DNA of 9,799 nt from Chloroflexota bacterium. GTDB taxonomy: Bacteria; Chloroflexota; Limnocylindria; Limnocylindrales; CSP1-4. The position numbers were made by a program, and so were the translations under genes. The stretch is taken from assembly GCA_021789355.1 (NCBI GenBank), contig JAJYJR010000182.1:1-9799 (forward strand), given 5' to 3'. Each line of letters starts with the position of its first letter. Within the stretch, counting starts at the first letter, position 1. Positions 5,138 through 9,799 of this stretch are shown in pieces. Below the pieces are notes generated by a model. The model searched no databases. It worked only from the letters and a program-made list of their open reading frames with translations, and was not told the origin of the DNA.

Positions 5138-6324
5138 GGCGCGCAGGATCCCGTGCTGGCCGGCGCCGTGCGGCCGATGGCCCCGGCCACGTCCGTGCGC
5201 ACCTCGCCGATCTCGAGCGCGTATCCGACACCCGGGGTGGTCTGCGCCCTGGCAAACACGACGCCGGCCACGCGCCCGTCCGACGCGACGAACGGCCCGC
5301 CACTGTCACCCGCCTCGACGTCTGCGGCGAGCTCGATCACCACCCGCGTGACGGTGTTGCGCCCGTAGATGTCGAAGCCGGTGGCGGTGAACGTGTCGCG
5401 AACGGCCGCGGGGATCATCGCGAGGCCTCCGCCGCCGGGGTGGCCCAGCGCCACACCGATCGTCCCGATCGCCGGGTCGCCTGGCGCGAGCGGGAGCGGG
5501 CGGAGCGCGAGACCGGTCACATGGAGGAGCGCCACATCCATGGCCGGGTCGTAGAACACGACCGTGGCGTCCGCGGTCGCACCGGTCTCGGCCACGACCG
5601 CGGTCGTGCCGCGCTCACCGGCGACCACGTGCGCGTTCGTGACGACGTACCCGGGGGCGATGGCGAACCCGGTGCCGGTGAGGCGGAGCCCGCAGGCCTC
5701 GCCGACCACCGCGACGGTGGACGGCGCCGCGCTTCGGCCGAGCGCCGCCACCTGGGCGTTGCCGGGGGTGGGGACGGGCGACCCGATCGGCGTTTCGAGG
5801 AACTGGAAGACCTGCGGCAGGCCGGCGGGCACGAGGAACGCGCGCAGCCGGCCGAGCACGGGAGCCGGCGACGGCAGCGCCGCCCGGACCGCCGAGACGA
5901 CGGTGGACTGGTCGATCTGCTGGGCCAGAGAGGCGGACGGCCCGGCGGCCAGGATGGGCGCCAGGAACCAGATGACCAGGATCACCTGGGCGACCCCCAC
6001 GGCCAGCCCGAGCAGTCGATCGGCTGCGGCGAGAGGTCCTCCGCCCATCCGGCGCAGGATCGCGATGGCGATGGCGCCGCCGGCGGCCTGCCCGAGAGCA
6101 AGCGCGACGAGCAGGAAGCCCAGGACGAGCAGCGCACGCAGGAATCGGTCGAGCGTCGGGAGGGCGGCCGCGATCTCAGGCAGCAGGGCGACGGCGACCA
6201 CCGCGCCCACGCCCGCGCCGATCAGCCCCAGCGCCTGGGCGACGGCGCCCTGGCGGAAGCCGCTCAGGGCGCCGATCGCCAGCAGCAGGAGCAGCAGGAC
6301 GTCGAGCGCCTCGAGCTTCGGCAC
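5134..6324 (-). CDS. MarP-like CvpA-domain membrane serine protease
   Basis: A 396-aa membrane protease built like mycobacterial MarP (Rv3671c), which is a periplasmic trypsin-fold protease needed for acid and oxidative stress resistance. An N-terminal CvpA-type domain (about 5-125) has four hydrophobic segments (8-22, 30-48, 62-90, 105-125). A linker follows, then a trypsin-like domain (about 195-385). The catalytic triad is visible: His232 in TNAHVV, Asp263 in DPAMDVALLH and Ser341 in GDSGGP. Cys211 and Cys394 are the only cysteines and match in place the redox-active disulfide of MarP (Cys214-Cys395). GTG at 6324 is chosen because TAGGAT ends 6 nt upstream. It is expressed separately from the sigma operon upstream. 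Alternative: a generic S1C protease with a CvpA anchor. Confidence 0.93.
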   Translation of the reverse strand: MPKLEALDVLLLLLLAIGALSGFRQGAVAQALGLIGAGVGAVVAVALLPEIAAALPTLDRFLRALLVLGFLLVALALGQAAGGAIAIAILRRMGGGPLAAADRLLGLAVGVAQVILVIWFLAPILAAGPSASLAQQIDQSTVVSAVRAALPSPAPVLGRLRAFLVPAGLPQVFQFLETPIGSPVPTPGNAQVAALGRSAAPSTVAVVGEACGLRLTGTGFAIAPGYVVTNAHVVAGERGTTAVVAETGATADATVVFYDPAMDVALLHVTGLALRPLPLAPGDPAIGTIGVALGHPGGGGLAMIPAAVRDTFTATGFDIYGRNTVTRVVIELAADVEAGDSGGPFVASDGRVAGVVFARAQTTPGVGYALEIGEVRTDVAGAIGRTAPASTGSCAP

Positions 6325-6330
6325 CTCGCT

Positions 6331-6336
6331 ATCCTA
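6331..6336 (-). promoter_or_regulatory. -10 hexamer TAGGAT, leaderless promoter of the MarP-like protease
   Basis: TAGGAT, 6 nt, then the GTG at 6324. No Shine-Dalgarno site. It lies in the 58-nt gap after the sigma gene stop, so the protease probably has its own promoter rather than depending on the sigma operon. Confidence 0.5.
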
Positions 6337-6349
6337 CCGGTCCACGCGG

Positions 6350-6410
6350 CCAGCTCGGCTCGCGGCCGCCCGATCGCGCCGGCTACTCGCCCAGCTCGGC
6401 TCGCAGCCGC
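6350..6410. repeat. 20-bp imperfect direct repeat at the 3' end of the sigma gene
   Basis: ccagctcggctcgcggccgc (6350-6369) and ccagctcggctcgcagccgc (6391-6410) differ at one base. The second lies in the last codons of the sigma gene (LRAELG) and the first just beyond its stop in the direction of transcription. This parallels the 14-bp repeat at 1176-1223. Confidence 0.75.
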
Positions 6411-6874
6411 TCGAGCGCCCGCGACAGGAGTGACCCCGCCGACCCGGAGGTGATCCCCAGCGCCTCGCCGATCGCCGCGTAGTCGTACTCGTGGTAGTAG
6501 CGCAGGACGAGAGCCGCGCGCTGCCTCGCCGGCAGCCGGGCGAGGGCGCGACGCAGGTCGACGAGATCGGCGGGCTCGCGCTCGGGCGCGGCCGCGACGG
6601 CCACCGCGTCCGGCCGGTCGAGGCCGACCCAACTCCGGAGCCGGCGTCTCCGCAGATGGTCCCGCCATGCGTTGAGGGCGATCCGATGGACCCAGGCGCC
6701 GACTGGCGCCGGCCCGCGATACTGTCCCGCGCGCTCGATGCCGCGCGCGACGGCCTCCTGGGCGAGGTCATCGGCGAGATCGGGATCCCCGGTGAGCGCG
6801 AGGAGCGTCCGGTACACCGCCATCCGCTCGGCCACGCATGCGTCGACGACGGATCGGATGCGCTCGTCATCCAC
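6383..6874 (-). CDS. ECF-type RNA polymerase sigma factor
   Basis: A 163-aa sigma-70 family protein with only regions 2 and 4. Region 2 spans about 15-80: DPDLADDLAQEAVARGI (30-46) matches the core-binding helix, and GAWVHRIALNAWRDHLRRRR (59-78) the -10 recognition helix. A short linker with Ala/Pro/Glu follows (85-104). Region 4 spans about 105-160: LPARQRAALVLRYYHEYDYAAIGEALGI is the -35-binding helix-turn-helix lead, with GSAGSLLSRALERLRAEL following. The GTG at 6874 is chosen because it overlaps the stop of the membrane gene by 8 nt (GTGGATGA), giving coupling; a longer reading would run through the membrane gene in another frame. No recognisable zinc-binding anti-sigma gene follows. The upstream membrane protein is the only candidate regulator in the operon. 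Confidence 0.9.
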   Translation of the reverse strand: MDDERIRSVVDACVAERMAVYRTLLALTGDPDLADDLAQEAVARGIERAGQYRGPAPVGAWVHRIALNAWRDHLRRRRLRSWVGLDRPDAVAVAAAPEREPADLVDLRRALARLPARQRAALVLRYYHEYDYAAIGEALGITSGSAGSLLSRALERLRAELGE

Positions 6875-7382
6875 TCCGACACTCTGCCTCCCGTGCGGCC
6901 ATCGACTCCGCAGAGTCTCCCACGAGTCGTCCTGCGACTCGAACCGCAAGAACCGCAAGCGTGTACACGGCCACCAGAACAAAGTCGACCGCAAGAGTGA
7001 TGATGACCAACCGTCGCCATCTTCGAGCCAGGCGGACCTGCAGCGACAGCGCCTGAATGCGATCCGCGAGCGTCTCCCTAGAAATGGCATCCACGGCTGC
7101 AATCGTTAGCGTCGACGATCGCTCTCTTGTTGCGTGATCAGCGTAATCGCGGTAGCTGAGGGGACCGCGGTCATACTCCCTCTTGTAGCGCTGGGCGCGC
7201 TCCTCCGGCAACGCCACGGCGACACCAAGCATCTTTCCTAGAAGCACCCCCAGGCCTTCTGCTGAGAACCCTCGTTCCGAGGGAAGCCCAGGGTTCAAGG
7301 CGAAGAATGCCAAGATGGTGACCGACCCCGAGTAGATGAGGAGGCCGAAATACGTGGGGGCGATCACGCCGAGGCCCAGCAC
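6867..7382 (-). CDS. Two-helix membrane protein upstream of the ECF sigma gene
   Basis: An unrecognised 171-aa protein. One hydrophobic segment is at about 5-30 (IAPTYFGLLIYSGSVTILAFFAL), another at about 125-148 (LVIITLAVDFVLVAVYTLAVLAV). Between them is a soluble stretch with Arg/Glu/Tyr-rich sequence (60-120, including ERAQRYKREYDRGPLSYRDYADHATRERSS), ending in the basic RLARRWRR just before the second helix, which suggests the loop is cytoplasmic. Start: GTG at 7382 is the first available start codon, but the frame stays open upstream to the TAA at 7443-7445, and the 20 untranslated codons read like coding sequence (AGNPKELTWSYLAL). The gene overlaps the sigma start by 8 nt. It could be a membrane-bound regulator of the sigma factor, but no known anti-sigma motif is seen. 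Confidence 0.7.
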   Translation of the reverse strand: MLGLGVIAPTYFGLLIYSGSVTILAFFALNPGLPSERGFSAEGLGVLLGKMLGVAVALPEERAQRYKREYDRGPLSYRDYADHATRERSSTLTIAAVDAISRETLADRIQALSLQVRLARRWRRLVIITLAVDFVLVAVYTLAVLAVRVAGRLVGDSAESMAAREAECRSG

Positions 7383-7442
7383 AAGGGCGAGATAGCTCCA
7401 GGTGAGTTCTTTGGGATTACCGGCGGCGACCTGCCTGGCAGG

Positions 7443-7643
7443 TTAGCCGTCGGCGACGAGCGTCGTGACGTTGGCCAGCGTCTCTCGCTCGGCGCGCGCG
7501 GCTTCTGCCCGCGCGGCGCCCGGGATCTTCTCGCGAGACGCCACTTTGGCCGTGGGGAGCGAGAGTTCGGGCTCTCGCGGCCCCTGCAGGATCTCGTCAG
7601 TGAGCCAGCGCAAGGCGGCCCAGGGGATCGCCGGCTGGCTCAC
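7443..7643 (-). CDS. Small 66-aa protein coupled to the response regulator
   Basis: Unrecognised. The start GTG overlaps the response-regulator TGA as GTGA (7640-7643), a classic coupling arrangement that supports translation. The N-terminus is aromatic (IPWAALRWLTDEIL), followed by a Pro/Glu linker and an Ala/Arg/Glu helix (GAARAEAARAERETLANVT, 42-60). No signal peptide or membrane segment is seen. The stop TAA is in the same frame as the membrane gene that begins 60 nt further on, so this could be the N-terminal part of one larger gene split by a stop codon (see findings). Confidence 0.55.
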   Translation of the reverse strand: MSQPAIPWAALRWLTDEILQGPREPELSLPTAKVASREKIPGAARAEAARAERETLANVTTLVADG

Positions 7644-8263
7644 GCGCCCAGGTCAATCCAGCCCTGCCGAATAGCGAGCGTTGCCAGTTCGGTGCGCGTG
7701 ACGACGCCATACCGACCGAAGAGGCGGCGCAGCCTGCTCTCGACCGACTGCTCGGTCAGGCCCAGCTGCGCCCCGATCTCATCGTTTGAGCGTCCGGCGG
7801 CGACCAGCCGGATGACCTGCAGCTCTCCCTCCGAAGGCGGCCGCGGCGCCTGGTGTACCTCACGGATCGCGGAAGGCGTGAATGCCATCCCACCGCCGGC
7901 CACGGATCGGATGGCGGCCAAGATCTCTTCTAGCGACGCGGTCTTGGGCAGAAAGCCACGCGCGCCGAGGTCGAGGGCGCGGACGTAGAAGCCAGGATAG
8001 TCGAACGAACTGAAGAGGATCACCGCGGGGCCGCCCTCCTCCACTGCCTTGCGGGCCACGTCGAACCCCGCCAATTGCCCACGGAGCTGGATGTCGACAA
8101 CCATCACGTCCGGCCGTTCGCGCGACATGAGTTCGGTCGCCTCCGCCAGCGAACCGGCTGTGCCGACAACGATCAGATCGGGCGCGGCTGCAAGCAGCGT
8201 TGCGAGCCCGGTGGCAGTGGTCGGGTGATCGTCGACGATCGCGACGCGGGTCAGGCCGGCCAT
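7640..8263 (-). CDS. NarL/LuxR-type response regulator
   Basis: A 207-aa two-domain regulator. The receiver domain (about 4-120) has the acidic pair Asp11-Asp12, phosphoacceptor Asp57 in VMVVDIQL, Ser85/Ser86 in VILFSSF and Lys107 in FLPKTAS, so all residues needed for phosphorylation are present. The C-terminal LuxR/GerE helix-turn-helix (about 142-200) reads PSEGELQVIRLVAAGRSNDEIGAQLGLTEQ in overlapping blocks, with ESRLRRLFGRYGV as recognition helix region. ATG at 8263 starts 13 nt inside the 3' end of the kinase gene, so the two are translationally coupled. It is the cognate partner of the kinase by position, and its DNA targets are unknown; the operon itself or its sigma gene are reasonable candidates. 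Confidence 0.93.
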   Translation of the reverse strand: MAGLTRVAIVDDHPTTATGLATLLAAAPDLIVVGTAGSLAEATELMSRERPDVMVVDIQLRGQLAGFDVARKAVEEGGPAVILFSSFDYPGFYVRALDLGARGFLPKTASLEEILAAIRSVAGGGMAFTPSAIREVHQAPRPPSEGELQVIRLVAAGRSNDEIGAQLGLTEQSVESRLRRLFGRYGVVTRTELATLAIRQGWIDLGA

Positions 8264-9693
8264 CGCAACGCCACGCGGGTGCCTCCGGTCGGTGACGAGG
8301 TCACTGATAGCTCGGCTCCAATCGCGTCTGCCCGCTCGCGCATGTCGGAGAGTCCCAGATGGCCCTCGCGCAATGCCCGCTCCAAGGCGCCCGGGGCGAT
8401 ACCTATGCCATCGTCCGCGACTTCGAGCGCCACGTGCGACGCATCGGCGCAGATCTGCACGCGAATGGCATTCGGCCGCGCATGCAGGAGTGCGTTGTCG
8501 AGCGCCTGCTGAGCGATGCGGTATGCGGCGAGTTCCACGTCGCGCGGCGGCCGCGACGCCGGGGCATTGTTGTCGGATCCCATGACGTCGACCTCCACGA
8601 TCAGTTCGGAACGTTCCTCGATCCGCTCGGCCAGCCATTCGAGCGCTGAGGTCAACCCCAACTCGTCGAGCAAGACCAGACGGCGTTCGTGCATCAGGTC
8701 GCGCAACTCCGCCGCGACGGTCCGGAGGCGCCGCGCGGCTTCCTCGCGCGGCGTTCCGGCCTCCACTTCCCGGATCGCGGTCGAGAGATGAGGCAGCACG
8801 TCGGCGTGAAGCTCGGTAGCCAGCTCTGCACGCTCTCGCTCGATTGCGGATATCCGAGTCAAGGCCCGTCCTGGCACGAGCTCGTCCGCGAGCGCCCCCA
8901 TGATCGTGCCCGCTGAGAGGCGGCCGGCGGGCAGACGCCTGCGCGCCCGGTCCCATGCGTGCGCCGCGACCCCACCGATCCCTACACACGCGAGGACAGC
9001 CGTGGCGAGGACCGACAGTTCCGACAACTGGCGCCAGTTGTCCGGGCGCACGAGGTAGGCAGCCACCCAGACCGCTGGCACCAGTGCCGCAACGGCTGCG
9101 ACCGGAACGACAAGACGATCGTGGACTCTCCTGCGTCGATCAGCCGCGAAGATCGCCGCGCCAATCGGGCCGGCCAGGAGTACTCCCAGACTGGCCGGGG
9201 GGTCGAACAGCGTCGATACGCCCAGCGTCGACACGGACACCGAAGTCAGCGCAAGGAGCCAAGCCAGGTTCGGCAGCCGGAGTGCCGCCAGCGCGGCCAG
9301 CAACAGCAGGACCCCCGCGACGGCCGTAGGCCCGTCAGACGGCGTGAGCTGCTGGCGGGGAAGACTGATCCTGATTCCCCCGTCCGTGACAAGCAGGCTG
9401 TCCCAGCTCACCGACGGGTCCGTTCCGGCCGGTTCGGCCCCGATCACTTCCATGCCGGGGCGGACGCCCGTGCTCCATGCCGGTCCCCCGATGGGCACCG
9501 ACGCGACAACCCAAGTATCTGGGGCAGGGTGGGTAACGCTGAGGTCGTTCGCTGGCGGACCCACCGCCGTCGCCCACGCGAGAAGCAGAAACGGGATCAA
9601 GCACAGGACCAACCCGAACCCAAGCAGAAGGTCCAGACGGCGTCCGTGCGGGGCGATCCGACCTATGTCCCGTGAGGCGACCATGCCACTCAT
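8251..9693 (-). CDS. NarL-type sensor histidine kinase with extracytoplasmic PDZ-like domain
   Basis: A 480-aa membrane kinase. The first membrane helix (about 22-42) is followed by an extracytoplasmic loop (43-122) containing a PDZ-like core, VVASVPIGGPAWSTGVRPGM (62-81) and EVIGAEP. Five hydrophobic segments follow (about 124-140, 143-160, 168-183, 195-214, 227-247). A cytoplasmic HisKA_3 dimerisation helix carries His296 in ELATELHADVLPHL; the usual Asp after the His is Ala297. The HATPase domain has the N-box YRIAQQALDNALLHA (391-405), the G1 box VADDGIGIAP (425-434) and the G2 region HLGLSDMRERADAIGA (445-460), all intact. ATG at 9693 is used; the ATG at 9684 (M4) is an alternative, and neither has a clear Shine-Dalgarno site. 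A PDZ sensor suggests detection of exposed peptide C-termini or misfolded envelope protein; this is inference. Confidence 0.92.
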   Translation of the reverse strand: MSGMVASRDIGRIAPHGRRLDLLLGFGLVLCLIPFLLLAWATAVGPPANDLSVTHPAPDTWVVASVPIGGPAWSTGVRPGMEVIGAEPAGTDPSVSWDSLLVTDGGIRISLPRQQLTPSDGPTAVAGVLLLLAALAALRLPNLAWLLALTSVSVSTLGVSTLFDPPASLGVLLAGPIGAAIFAADRRRRVHDRLVVPVAAVAALVPAVWVAAYLVRPDNWRQLSELSVLATAVLACVGIGGVAAHAWDRARRRLPAGRLSAGTIMGALADELVPGRALTRISAIERERAELATELHADVLPHLSTAIREVEAGTPREEAARRLRTVAAELRDLMHERRLVLLDELGLTSALEWLAERIEERSELIVEVDVMGSDNNAPASRPPRDVELAAYRIAQQALDNALLHARPNAIRVQICADASHVALEVADDGIGIAPGALERALREGHLGLSDMRERADAIGAELSVTSSPTGGTRVALRWPA

Positions 9694-9723
9694 ACCCCGG
9701 GGGCTGACGCACCACTGCGCCCA

Positions 9724-9729
9724 ATGATA
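9724..9729 (-). promoter_or_regulatory. Candidate -10 hexamer TATCAT for the kinase operon
   Basis: TATCAT, 30 nt before the ATG at 9693, would give a leader of about 24 nt. No -35 matching the usual consensus is seen at 16-18 bp. The only operon-wide promoter candidate for the five-gene run. Confidence 0.4.
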
Positions 9730-9743
9730 GACGTGACTTCGTC

Positions 9744-9799
9744 ATGCCCGACCCTCCCGGAGACGACCGCCTGATTCCCGGCAACCGGACGCCTGGTTT
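9744..9799 (+). CDS. Possible start of a divergent plus-strand gene (partial)
   Basis: An ATG at 9744 opens a reading frame to the window edge (MPDPPGDDRLIPGNRTPG). The 18 full codons are mostly G/C-ending and the position, divergent from the kinase operon, is plausible. There is no clear ribosome site or -10 in front, and the stretch is too short to identify. Treat as a guess. Confidence 0.25.
   Translation, partial: MPDPPGDDRLIPGNRTPG

Noticed and set aside
4408..6453. 681-codon plus-strand ORF across the LOG and protease genes
   Set aside because: It overlaps the LOG gene in another frame and the protease on the other strand, both with intact catalytic motifs; its own translation is Arg/Gly/Asp-rich without domains.
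6383..7102. Longer sigma factor starting at 7102
   Set aside because: The extra N-terminal 76 residues are Arg/Trp/Ser-rich and overlap the membrane gene in another frame; the 163-aa form from GTG 6874 fits the ECF family.

Overview
The window is GC-rich, densely packed and ordinary in codon use for a high-GC bacterium. No rRNA, tRNA, insertion sequence or CRISPR array is visible. The gene mix and the TANNNT -10 hexamers sitting directly on start codons would suit an uncultured high-GC soil or freshwater Chloroflexota (Limnocylindria-like) or an actinobacterium-like lineage. This placement is inference only. The mix is a MarP-type CvpA/trypsin protease, a 7Fe ferredoxin, a DksA/TraR-like protein, a LOG protein and a NarL-type two-component pair.

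Layout. Positions 1-112 (-) hold the first codons of a probable tryptophanase/tyrosine phenol-lyase. Positions 211-2396 (-) hold proC, a 78-aa zinc-ribbon protein and a leaderless BtuF/FecB-like binding protein without signal peptide. Positions 2567-3748 (-) hold three small genes, each with its own Shine-Dalgarno site: a 7Fe ferredoxin, a single-pass membrane protein ending in three exact 14-residue repeats, and a YHS-domain protein. A divergent intergenic stretch packed with perfect inverted repeats (3841-3917) separates these from two plus-strand genes, a DksA/TraR-like protein and a LOG-family protein (3940-5122). The LOG gene converges on a MarP-like membrane serine protease (5134-6324, -), and the two stop codons lie in the arms of one hairpin.

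Positions 6383-9693 (-) form a tightly overlapped five-gene run. In transcription order it encodes a PDZ-containing NarL-type sensor kinase, a NarL/LuxR response regulator, a 66-aa small protein, a two-helix membrane protein and an ECF sigma factor. Four of the five genes are linked by stop/start overlaps or lie in one frame. This suggests a single envelope-sensing unit that joins a phosphorelay to an alternative sigma factor, and it is the most interesting locus here.

Initiation signals fall into two classes. Five genes (proC, BtuF-like, DksA-like, LOG, MarP-like) have a TANNNT hexamer only 6-7 nt before the start codon and no Shine-Dalgarno site, so they are probably leaderless. Four others (tryptophanase, ferredoxin, repeat membrane protein, YHS) have a purine-rich Shine-Dalgarno site and a candidate hexamer 43-51 nt upstream.
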